Source: JBEIJQ01 sp040380145 (GTDB taxonomy: Bacteria; Bacteroidota; Bacteroidia; Chitinophagales; Saprospiraceae). From it: DNA of 9,017 nt. Below the pieces are notes generated by a model, which saw nothing but the letters and a program-made list of their open reading frames with translations, was not told the origin of the DNA and did not search any database. Made by a program: the position numbers and the translations under genes. The stretch covers positions 1-9,017 of the forward strand of contig JBEIJQ010000128.1 in the NCBI GenBank assembly GCA_040380145.1, read 5' to 3'. This document shows, piece after piece, positions 1 through 6,383 of the stretch. Numbering within the stretch: the first letter of the stretch is position 1; every line of letters starts with the position of its first letter.

Positions 1-459
1 ACCGAAAAAGGCCTCGAAATGCAGCAACAGGTGCGGGAATCCCTGAGCGCTCTGGAGAAGCAGGTTCCCGACCTGATGCAAAGCAATCCGTCCGCGGCCC
101 GCGATCTGCTCGCGCCCATCGGCGCCAATGCCCTGCTCCTCGGCGGAATTTCCCTCGGAACATTGGCGCTGATGGATCCACTGTTCCAAGAACGCCTCGG
201 CTTGGCCCAACGCCCCTTCGACCAAGGTTTCGCCATGCCGACCAATGTGTCCAGCGGAATCGGCGGCTATTCTTACGATTCTGCATACTACTATTTGTCG
301 GACAACGATAGTTGGTTCGATTGGGACGGCGGCAACAACGACAGTGGCGACAGCGGAAGTTGGTTCGATTCGGACGGCGACAGCGGTGGCGACAGTGACA
401 GCGGTGGCGACAGCGGATGCGGTGGCGATAGCGGATGCGGCGGTTGCGGAGGAGATTGA
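1..459 (+). CDS. 3' end of a gene for a protein with a Gly/Asp/Ser/Cys-rich tail (5' end outside window)
   Basis: The frame is open from the first base (T-E-K-G-L-E before the first Met at 19), so this is most likely the C-terminal 152 residues of a longer protein; a true start at 19 is possible but less likely. The visible part has a short charged, probably helical stretch, then a hydrophobic segment of about 25 residues (PIGANALLLGGISLGTLALM) that could be a membrane or buried helix. Next comes a Tyr/Ser/Gly region, then a low-complexity tail of Asp, Ser and Gly with two SWFD motifs, ending in GCGG-type cysteine motifs. Tails of this kind, ending in Gly/Cys repeats, occur in membrane proteins of the TIGR04222 type, but the diagnostic N-terminal domain is not in the window, so I do not assign the family. 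The function is unknown. The next gene is convergent, so this one probably ends its own transcript. Confidence 0.75.
   Translation, partial: TEKGLEMQQQVRESLSALEKQVPDLMQSNPSAARDLLAPIGANALLLGGISLGTLALMDPLFQERLGLAQRPFDQGFAMPTNVSSGIGGYSYDSAYYYLSDNDSWFDWDGGNNDSGDSGSWFDSDGDSGGDSDSGGDSGCGGDSGCGGCGGD
310..456 (+). repeat. Tandem low-complexity repeats encoding the GDS/GCGG tail
   Basis: An AGTTGGTTCGATT block begins at 310 and again at 358, a 48-nt (16-codon) offset, and gives the two SWFD motifs. After it, GACAGCGGTGGC occurs at 379-390 and 397-408. Variants GA(C/T)AGCGGATGC follow at 409-420 and 427-438 and introduce the cysteine codons. All repeat offsets are multiples of three, so copy-number changes would keep the reading frame. 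The pattern suggests growth by slippage or short duplication within a coding tail. Confidence 0.7.
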
Positions 460-512
460 AGCCCGTTCGCAGATTGCTTTTCGAAAGCGTTCTGAACGGA
501 CGGTTTCAGTTT

Positions 513-540
513 GGGAAAAGTGTTTTGATTTTCCCCTTTT
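513..540. terminator. Possible bidirectional terminator between convergent genes
   Basis: GGGAAAA (513-519) and TTTTCCC (529-535) form a 7-bp stem around a 9-nt loop, followed by C and TTTT. It lies in the 149-bp gap between two converging genes, where a shared terminator would be expected. The stem is AT-rich and the T-tract is short, so the call is tentative. Two other small dyads nearby are GCTTT-TCG-AAAGC (476-488) and CGTTC-T-GAACG (488-498). No small gene is supported in 460-608. Confidence 0.35.
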
Positions 541-608
541 GCGAAATAGTTTTCCCCTGACGGAGCGAAGCGGACAAAAATGCGCTGCCGAAGGCCGGGC
601 CGCGCCCG

Positions 609-1436
609 TCAACGCCCCACGGAAATCTGGCGGCCCAGCGTGTATTGGATTGAGTTGCCGCCGACGGAGAGCACTGCTTTGAGGTCGTCGGTCAAATCCA
701 GTTGCAGGGTTTTGCCCGTGGAAAGTTCGACGGTGGCCGTGCCCCGGCGACCGCCGAAAGCCTGTACATCGGTGCCGCTGCCCGCCGCGTACGCTTCGCT
801 GGCGGCCGGAGGCAGGCAAGCGCCTTGGAAAGATAGCAGCGCCTTGTCCTTCAATACCTGATCACAATGCCAAGTCAAGGGTATGGAAAGTTCGAGCCCT
901 TGGACGACCGTTTGCACGGACGATTTCCACTGATCGCCCTGCTTGACCGGCCCGTTGGGCAAAACGGCATGCAGATCGGTCAGGCCCTCGGTGATTTCCG
1001 GGGCGAGGAGGTCGAAACCCGTCAGGCTGTCGGACGGGGGAAGGGAGCTTACCACGGCCCCGTTGCGTCCCATCCACAGATCGAAGGACTTGCCTTTCAG
1101 GTAGCGGAGCGCGCCGAGCGCGGTGGTGTCGTCGGGGCGTCGGCTGTCGAAAATAGTCCGCGGCTGGTTGGGCACCTCGGCGTAGTAGGTGAAATCGCCG
1201 AATCGGCAACGCATCGGCACCAGGGTGTCCCCCTGAGGGGCCCCCGCGGTTTCCACGAACTGGCCATCGAACGAAAAAACGAAGGGGGCCCCCGTTCCTC
1301 CGAGCAGCACCTTGCATTTCACGCGCAAAGGATTTTCAATGCCCGCTGCGGGCGAAAAACGGAGTTCGGGCACAGGGCCGCCGCAGGACGCCAGGCACCA
1401 CAGAACAAACAGGCCGGCCATATATTTTTTTAGCAT
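609..1436 (-). CDS. Predicted lipoprotein, possibly DUF6263-like
   Basis: The product has 275 residues when started at the Met at 1436. An upstream in-frame Met at 1466 adds ten polar residues and is less likely, because M-L-K-K followed by a hydrophobic stretch is a normal signal peptide. The lipobox L-A-S-C places the lipidated cysteine at residue 18, so the mature protein is probably anchored in a membrane by lipid. The rest has no transmembrane segment and reads as alternating beta-strand-like sequence. Features include an FDSRR-P-DD segment near residues 96-103 and a P-V-K-x-G-D-x-W motif at 163-170. These, together with the overall order, resemble the uncharacterised Bacteroidota lipoprotein family DUF6263. 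That family call is by eye and needs a profile search; the biochemical role is unknown. The gene is divergent from the glucosaminidase gene, with a -7-like box just upstream. Confidence 0.85.
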   Translation of the reverse strand: MLKKYMAGLFVLWCLASCGGPVPELRFSPAAGIENPLRVKCKVLLGGTGAPFVFSFDGQFVETAGAPQGDTLVPMRCRFGDFTYYAEVPNQPRTIFDSRRPDDTTALGALRYLKGKSFDLWMGRNGAVVSSLPPSDSLTGFDLLAPEITEGLTDLHAVLPNGPVKQGDQWKSSVQTVVQGLELSIPLTWHCDQVLKDKALLSFQGACLPPAASEAYAAGSGTDVQAFGGRRGTATVELSTGKTLQLDLTDDLKAVLSVGGNSIQYTLGRQISVGR

Positions 1437-1471
1437 CTTCGAGCGTTGTTCGGGTTTGCATTTCAAGAATG

Positions 1472-1479
1472 CAAAAATA
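1472..1479 (-). promoter_or_regulatory. Promoter -7 box for the minus-strand lipoprotein gene
   Basis: Read on the minus strand, this octamer is TATTTTTG, a full match to the Bacteroidota -7 consensus TAnnTTTG. A minus-strand TTG at 1505-1503 lies 23 bp upstream, at the long end of the spacing reported for flavobacterial promoters (about 17-23). The start codon at 1436 lies about 35 nt downstream. Confidence 0.45.
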
Positions 1480-1491
1480 CGAACAGACCGC

Positions 1492-1499
1492 TATCTTTG
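1492..1499 (+). promoter_or_regulatory. Promoter -7 box for the glucosaminidase gene
   Basis: TATCTTTG matches TAnnTTTG and is identical to the octamer at 2608-2615. No good TTG is present at the expected -33 distance; ATG at 1469-1471 is the nearest, so the promoter would be weak or depend on an activator. The start codon at 1573 is about 73 nt downstream, leaving an untranslated leader of roughly 65 nt that is rich in T and A tracts. Confidence 0.45.
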
Positions 1500-1572
1500 G
1501 GGCAAGACATCCTTTTTCGATAGGCCTTTTTCCTTAAAACAATTTTCTTTTTTCCCAAAAAACACACCCCGT

Positions 1573-2568
1573 ATGAACACAAAAACCTTGGGCTACATCC
1601 TTCTCCTGCTCGCCTTTTCTTGGACGGCCTGCAAAACCGTCTCCAAAACAGTCGAAAACAACAACAACGCACAACGGCTCACCATTCCGCCCGACACCGA
1701 CCCTTATGTGAAGCAATATGTCCACATCGCCGTCGCGGAAATGGAGCGCACCGGCATACCGGCCAGCATCAAAATGGCCCAAGGCATTCTGGAATCGAAC
1801 TACGGCAAAAGTTCGCTCGCACAAGAAGCAAACAACCACTTCGGGATCAAGTGCGGCGGCAATTGGCAGGGCGAGACCTACCACAAGAAAGACGACGAAC
1901 CCGGCCTCTCGTGCTTCCGAAAATACAACAAGGCCGAACAATCGTACTACGACCACTCCGCCGTTTTGGAAAAAGATCGGTACAAGTTTTTGTTCCAGCT
2001 CGAACGCACCGACTACAAAGGATGGGCCAGGGGGCTGCAAAAGGCCGGTTACGCCACCTCACAGACCTACGCCGAAAAACTGATCGGCCTGATCGAACGG
2101 CTCGGACTGCACCGGTTCGACACGATGAAAACCGGCAACGGGCCGGCGGTGGCAGGCGGCGGCACGACTGCCCCCCAACAGCCCAACGCGCCCAACGGCG
2201 CTCCAACGGGCACCGGCTCGGTCGGGCGGCTGCAGATCTTTGCGCTGGGCGATGCCGCCCGCTACTTGGAAGCACCCGCCGGCAGCAACCTCCGCGAAAT
2301 CGCCGAGGCCCTCCACCTGCGCCCCAGCCGTTTGGCCCAGTACAACGAAACCGACGAAAAGCGGGTGCTCAAAGAAAGGGAGCGCATCTGGATAACGCCC
2401 AAGCGCAACCGCTATCCGGGCAAGGACAAGGCACACTACGCCACGGCCGGACAGACCCTCTACGAGGTTGCGCAACTATACGGCGTCCGCCTGGCACCGC
2501 TGGCCAAGCGCAACGCCCTGCCCACCGATGCCGTGCTCGGCGCGGGGCAACAAGTCCGATTGAAGTGA
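1573..2568 (+). CDS. Glucosaminidase-domain lipoprotein with C-terminal LysM modules
   Basis: This 331-residue protein is a predicted peptidoglycan hydrolase of the GH73/FlgJ-type N-acetylglucosaminidase family. A lipoprotein signal peptide (hydrophobic 6-19, lipobox W-T-A-C, Cys20) puts it in the envelope. The glucosaminidase domain covers about 42-195. It has the family signature A-Q-G-I-L-E-S-N-Y-G-K-S, with Glu74 at the conserved catalytic position, followed by E-A-N-N-H-F-G-I-K-C and a Y-A-T-x-x-x-Y-A-E-K-L-I-x-L-I-E motif near its end. A Gly/Pro/Thr/Ala linker (about 202-222) leads to two modules: a diverged LysM-like one (about 225-275) and a clearer LysM (about 287-331, Y-A-T-A-G-Q-T-L-Y-E-V-A), expected to bind glycan. 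The frame is open back to 1312, but the Met at 1573 is chosen because the signal peptide follows it directly. The next gene makes cell-wall precursors. Confidence 0.93.
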   Translation: MNTKTLGYILLLLAFSWTACKTVSKTVENNNNAQRLTIPPDTDPYVKQYVHIAVAEMERTGIPASIKMAQGILESNYGKSSLAQEANNHFGIKCGGNWQGETYHKKDDEPGLSCFRKYNKAEQSYYDHSAVLEKDRYKFLFQLERTDYKGWARGLQKAGYATSQTYAEKLIGLIERLGLHRFDTMKTGNGPAVAGGGTTAPQQPNAPNGAPTGTGSVGRLQIFALGDAARYLEAPAGSNLREIAEALHLRPSRLAQYNETDEKRVLKERERIWITPKRNRYPGKDKAHYATAGQTLYEVAQLYGVRLAPLAKRNALPTDAVLGAGQQVRLK

Positions 2569-2585
2569 GCCGCCCGACGCATCCC

Positions 2586-2615
2586 TTGGCCCCTAACCGT
2601 TTTTTTGTATCTTTG
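2586..2615 (+). promoter_or_regulatory. Bacteroidota-type promoter for the double Ddl gene
   Basis: TTG at 2586-2588, a 19-bp spacer, then TATCTTTG at 2608-2615 match the -33/-7 promoter architecture of Bacteroidota in both boxes and in spacing. Transcription would start near 2620, giving a leader of only about 15 nt before the ATG at 2636. It is the best promoter in the window and probably serves the ddl and PASTA genes together. Confidence 0.65.
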
Positions 2616-2635
2616 CCCACATTCGAAAAAGCCTT

Positions 2636-5356
2636 ATGATCCGGATCGGCATTTTCTTCGGCGGGCCTTCCCGAGAACGCGAGATCTCCTTTGCGGGAGG
2701 ACGCACCGTCTATGACAACCTCGACAAATCGCTTTTCGAGCCCGTCCCGATTTTCGTGGACAGCCGACAGAACTTCGTTTTGCTCGACTGGCAATATCTG
2801 TACAAGGGAACGATCCGCGATTTTTTTCCGCCCGTGGAATTCAGGCCGGCATCGCCCAACGGATTGACGGTCTATAGGGAAAGCCTCGGCGAAATGGACG
2901 AGACCGATGAAAACGAGATGATCTCCCGCGTCGGTAGGCGCGTTCCGCTGGCCGAACTGCCCGCGCTAATGGATGTGGCCTTCTTGGCCCTGCACGGTCT
3001 GTTCGGAGAAGACGGTCAGATCCAAGGACTGCTGGAATCCCTCCAGATCCCTTACACCGGCAGCGGCATCCGGGCCTGCAGCATCGGTATGGACAAGGGT
3101 TTCCAGAAAAAAATGATGGAAGCCGGCGGTTTCCTCACTCCCAAGATGCACGTCTTCAACCGCGAGGAATGGTGTTCCGACAATGAATCCGGCGACGGCT
3201 CCGATTGGTACGAAGAACTCGTGTCGGCGATCGGGCTGCCCCTCGTGGTGCGCCCCGCCAACCAAGGGTCCTCGATCGGTGTGAGCATCGTGCGCGAAAA
3301 CGACGGCCTCGCGCTCGTGGAAGCCGTCAACGCCGCCTTTTTCATCCAAGTCCTGGAGCGCGAAACATACCTTTCTTGGACGGCCGAAGAAAGGATACAA
3401 TGGCTGCGCGAACTGACGGACATCCGCACCGGAATCGGGTTTCCGCTCAAATTGATGGACCGCCCCGCGGTGTTCGACCATCCCGAAGAACTGCTCGCCT
3501 TCCTCGAGGTGCATTTCCAGCACGAAGACAACGCCATCGCGACGCTCGAAGGCCTCAACGCCGAACAAACCGTCATCGTGGAGGAATTCCTCGACGGACG
3601 GGAGTTTTCCTGCATCGTGCTGCGCAACGAGGACAATTCGCCCGTGGCCCTGCCCCCGACCGAAATCGTCAAGGGCGGAGAAGTGTTCGACTACCGCTCC
3701 AAGTACCTCGCCGGCCTTTCGCGCAAAGAAACCCCCATCCGACTCCCGGCCGATCAGATCGAAGCCATCCGGCGCGAATGCGAACGGTTGTTCGACTTTT
3801 TCGGCTTTGCCTGCTACGCCCGCATAGACGGCTTCATCAAGGCCGACGGCTCGATCTTCCTCAACGACCCGAACACCACTTCGGGAATGCTGCCCTCCTC
3901 GTTTTTTTTCCACCAAGCAGCAGAAATCGGCCTGAGCCCCTCCAAGTTCCTGACCTACATCGTGCGCACCAGCCTGATGGAACGCATCCGAGAAAGCCCG
4001 CGCTTGGGCCTGTACGACGGCCTGCTGGCCGAACTGGATCGCGAGATCAACGCCCAGCGCCTGCGTCAGGGCCGCAAGAAAAAAGTGGCGGTGATCCTCG
4101 GCGGCTACTCCTCCGAAAGGCACATCTCCGTCGAAAGCGGCCGCAACATCTTCGAAAAACTCTCCAGTTCCGACCGATACGAACCGATCCCCGTGTTCCT
4201 GACCGGCAGCCCCGTTGGCCACCGGCTTTTCCAGCTGCCCATCAACTTGTTGCTGAAAGACAACGCCGACGACATCCGCGACAAAGTACTGGACCACAAA
4301 AAACATCCCCTGATCGAAAAGATCAAACGGCAATGCCAAGGGATCACGGCCAAATATGCCTCCAAGCACACCGTGTTCGAGCCGAAGGAAACCTCCTACG
4401 AACAGTTGGACAAAGAGGTGGACGCCGTCTTCATCGCCCTGCACGGCCGCCCCGGCGAGGACGGCGGGGTGCAGCGCCGCCTGGAAGCCCTCGGCATCCC
4501 CTACAACGGCTCGTCCAGCGGCTCCTCGGCGGTCACGATCAACAAGTACGAAACGCTCCAACGGCTCAAACAGGCCGGTTTCCCGGTCACCGACCAGTTG
4601 CTGCTGTTCCGCGCAGATTTCGAACGCAACTCCGACGCCGAGATCGAACGGATCGAACGGGCCCTGCCCTACCCGCTGATCGCCAAGCCCGTGGACGACG
4701 GTTGCAGCTCGGCCGTCAAACTCGTGCGCACCCGATACCAACTGTCCGCATGGCTCAAGGCCCTTTTCCGCGAAGCGGAAGATGTGCCCGAAGAACTGCT
4801 GCAAACGCTCCGCCTCAAACCCAAGGAAGAGTTTCCCAGAAAAGAAGTGGCCCTCTTGGAAAGGCTGATCGCCAAAGAAAACGCCGTCCATTTTCTGGAG
4901 ATCACCGGTGGATTGCTGACCCGGCTGCTACCGAACGGCGAAATCGCCTACGAGGTATTCGAGCCCTCCGAAGCGTTGGCCAGCGGAGAAGTGCTCTCTT
5001 TGGAGGAAAAATTCCTCGCCGGCGAAGGCCAAAACCTGACCCCGGCCCGCTTTTCTCCCAAAAAAGACCTTGCCGAACACGAACGGATCTCCGCTCAGGT
5101 GCGCAAAACCCTCGAAGAGGTCGCCCGCACCCTGCAGGTAACCGGCTACGCCCGGATCGACGCCTTCGTGCGGATCTTTGCCGACGGCCGCGTGGAAACC
5201 ATCGTGGTAGAGGTCAACAGCCTGCCCGGCATGACCCCTGCGACCTGCATTTTCCACCAGACCGCGCTCAACGGCTACAAACCGTACGACTTCATAGACA
5301 AAATTTTGGATTACGGCATGGCCAGGGCCCGCACCGCCTCGGGTGCGAAATCTTGA
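2636..5356 (+). CDS. Tandem (double) D-alanine--D-alanine ligase fusion
   Basis: This 906-residue protein holds two complete Ddl/ATP-grasp modules, about 1-470 and 482-900; ordinary Ddl enzymes have 300-370 residues. Ddl joins two D-alanines using ATP to make the dipeptide for peptidoglycan precursors in the cytoplasm. Module 1 has GGPSRERE (Glu14, equivalent to E. coli DdlB Glu15), ALHG and GEDG (118-127), MDK (Lys154), GSSIG (211-215), E-E-F-L-D-G-R-E-F (316-324), the omega-loop-like F-D-Y-R-S-K-Y (351-357) and A-R-I-D (395-398). At DdlB Lys144 it has Arg206, and at the metal-binding Glu/Asn motif it has D-P-N (Asp411, Asn413). Module 2 has GGYSSERH (Glu494), ALHG and GEDG (601-610), Lys637, Lys684, A-R-I-D (839-842) and the canonical E-V-N-S-L-P-G-M-T (859-867), but no tyrosine-rich omega loop; Lys792 remains. 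Each module has an extra insertion. A ddl next to a PASTA gene is a familiar Bacteroidota arrangement, which suggests this is the housekeeping ligase. Division of labour between modules is inferred. Confidence 0.93.
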   Translation: MIRIGIFFGGPSREREISFAGGRTVYDNLDKSLFEPVPIFVDSRQNFVLLDWQYLYKGTIRDFFPPVEFRPASPNGLTVYRESLGEMDETDENEMISRVGRRVPLAELPALMDVAFLALHGLFGEDGQIQGLLESLQIPYTGSGIRACSIGMDKGFQKKMMEAGGFLTPKMHVFNREEWCSDNESGDGSDWYEELVSAIGLPLVVRPANQGSSIGVSIVRENDGLALVEAVNAAFFIQVLERETYLSWTAEERIQWLRELTDIRTGIGFPLKLMDRPAVFDHPEELLAFLEVHFQHEDNAIATLEGLNAEQTVIVEEFLDGREFSCIVLRNEDNSPVALPPTEIVKGGEVFDYRSKYLAGLSRKETPIRLPADQIEAIRRECERLFDFFGFACYARIDGFIKADGSIFLNDPNTTSGMLPSSFFFHQAAEIGLSPSKFLTYIVRTSLMERIRESPRLGLYDGLLAELDREINAQRLRQGRKKKVAVILGGYSSERHISVESGRNIFEKLSSSDRYEPIPVFLTGSPVGHRLFQLPINLLLKDNADDIRDKVLDHKKHPLIEKIKRQCQGITAKYASKHTVFEPKETSYEQLDKEVDAVFIALHGRPGEDGGVQRRLEALGIPYNGSSSGSSAVTINKYETLQRLKQAGFPVTDQLLLFRADFERNSDAEIERIERALPYPLIAKPVDDGCSSAVKLVRTRYQLSAWLKALFREAEDVPEELLQTLRLKPKEEFPRKEVALLERLIAKENAVHFLEITGGLLTRLLPNGEIAYEVFEPSEALASGEVLSLEEKFLAGEGQNLTPARFSPKKDLAEHERISAQVRKTLEEVARTLQVTGYARIDAFVRIFADGRVETIVVEVNSLPGMTPATCIFHQTALNGYKPYDFIDKILDYGMARARTASGAKS

Positions 5357-5401
5357 CAACGCCGCCACCCCCGCTTTTTTCCCGTCAAACAATCCCCCAA
5401 A

Positions 5402-6322
5402 GTGTCCTGGGCCAATTTTTTCCGCGAACTCCCCGGCAAGACCATGCGATCGGTCGTCGAGACCGGCTATTTTCTCAGCAGCAAGATCTTCATCAAGAAC
5501 ATCCTGCTGTTCGGCGCCCTGATGCTGCTGTTCTTCTCGGTGGTCTTTTTCTGGCTGAACCTCTTCACCCGCCACGGCGAACAGGTGACCGTGCCCGAGA
5601 TCGAAAAGATGGACATCGGCCGGGCCGATGACGCGCTCGACGACGCCGATCTGTACATGCAGGTCACCGACTCCGTTTGGCGCTCGGGAGCCCAACCCGG
5701 CGTGGTGCTCTCCCAAGATCCGCTGCCCGGCACCAAGGTCAAAGAAGGCCGTGTGGTATACGTCACGGTGTCGGCCTTCCGAGCGCCGATGCGCAACCTG
5801 AAGCCCACTTTGGCCGGCTCGGACATCAAGACGGTGCGCCGGATGCTCCAAAGCCTCGGCATGGAAATCCTCGAGGAGCCCATCGTGGACGGCGGCGAAA
5901 CCCAAATCAACATGGTGAAGGAACTGCTGGCCGACGGAAAAACGATTTTCCGGTACGGCGACAAGCGGTTCAACCAAGATGTGCAGCTGCCCGAGGGCAC
6001 CAAAGTGACCGTCCGCTACATCCAAGGGGCCGGCGAAGAGGAGTCCGTGCCCATTTTGTTGGGCAAATCCTGGGACGAGGCCCACTTTTACTGCTCCTCC
6101 AGCGGCTACAACTATACGCTGATCCCCGACTTGGAACTCGACACCACCCAGGAACGCGGGGCCATCTATGTATGGAAACAAAACCCGATGCCCTACCCCG
6201 ACGAAAAGATCCGTAAGGGCGAGAACATCGACCTGTACCTCACCCGCACCAAGGCCATCATCCCGCTCGACAATGTCCCCGTGCCCAACGAGGGCGAAGA
6301 GGAGGATTTCGGGGGGGATTGA
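5402..6322 (+). CDS. Membrane-anchored three-PASTA-domain protein
   Basis: This 306-residue protein has a cytoplasmic N-terminus of about 30 residues, one transmembrane helix (about 33-55, rich in Leu and Phe) and a periplasmic part of three PASTA domains. The repeats run about 60-124, 132-207 and 214-283. The first and third have the usual V-P-x-(I/L) start and a closing Q-x-P-x-P-G-x-x-V-x-x-G or K-Q-N-P-M-P-x-P-D-x-x-I-x-x-G motif. The second is longer and diverged. An acidic tail ends the protein. PASTA domains are known to bind peptidoglycan or muropeptides, usually on Ser/Thr kinases or penicillin-binding proteins; here there is no enzymatic domain. The start is GTG at 5402; ATG at 5444 is an alternative and keeps the membrane helix. 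The gene is 45 nt after the double ddl, in the same reading frame, with no promoter in between, so co-transcription is likely. Confidence 0.9.
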   Translation: MSWANFFRELPGKTMRSVVETGYFLSSKIFIKNILLFGALMLLFFSVVFFWLNLFTRHGEQVTVPEIEKMDIGRADDALDDADLYMQVTDSVWRSGAQPGVVLSQDPLPGTKVKEGRVVYVTVSAFRAPMRNLKPTLAGSDIKTVRRMLQSLGMEILEEPIVDGGETQINMVKELLADGKTIFRYGDKRFNQDVQLPEGTKVTVRYIQGAGEEESVPILLGKSWDEAHFYCSSSGYNYTLIPDLELDTTQERGAIYVWKQNPMPYPDEKIRKGENIDLYLTRTKAIIPLDNVPVPNEGEEEDFGGD

Positions 6323-6334
6323 GCGTTTTCGGGG

Positions 6335-6365
6335 CCGGTTTGCCGCCGGTACCGGATTTTTTTTT
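6335..6365 (+). terminator. Possible rho-independent terminator after the PASTA gene
   Basis: CCGGT (6335-6339) can pair with ACCGG (6351-6355) around an 11-nt loop, followed by A and nine T. The loop also holds the other half of a perfect palindrome CCGGTACCGG (6346-6355). The stem is short but GC-rich and the T-run is good. It would separate the ddl-PASTA transcript from the T9SS cargo gene, at least partly. Confidence 0.4.
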
Positions 6366-6372
6366 ATTTTTC
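6339..6372 (+). promoter_or_regulatory. Weak promoter-like sequence before the T9SS cargo gene
   Basis: TTTG at 6339-6342 is followed after 22 bp by TATTTTTC (6365-6372), one base short of TAnnTTTG. It overlaps the terminator candidate and leaves about 11 nt before the ATG at 6384, a leader even shorter than that of the double Ddl gene. It may be chance in a T-rich stretch. The gene would otherwise depend on read-through from the PASTA gene. Confidence 0.2.
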
Positions 6373-6383
6373 CCAAAAAAAAC

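Noticed and set aside
867..1433. 188-codon plus-strand frame opposite the lipoprotein gene
   Set aside because: The minus-strand reading has a signal peptide, a lipobox and a promoter box; the plus-strand reading has none.
1312..1572. Longer N-terminus for the glucosaminidase gene
   Set aside because: The extension runs through the divergent promoter region and would bury a clear lipoprotein signal peptide that starts at 1573.
2966..4891. 641-codon open frame on the minus strand inside the double ddl
   Set aside because: It is antisense to a region with strong Ddl motifs on the plus strand, and its translation is low in recognisable domain structure. GC-rich third positions leave the opposite strand free of stops.
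2636..5356. Two separate ddl genes split by a missed stop or a frameshift
   Set aside because: The frame is continuous across the junction (residues 470-482) with an ordinary charged linker, and the second module has no start codon with a leader of its own.
3205..5631. 808-codon plus-strand frame shifted against the ligase and PASTA genes
   Set aside because: The translation is an Arg/Pro/His-rich out-of-frame product typical of a GC-rich gene read in the wrong frame, with no domain motif.
6346..6355. CCGGTACCGG palindrome as an operator
   Set aside because: A 10-bp GC palindrome next to a T-run is better explained as part of a terminator; nothing else nearby supports a binding site.
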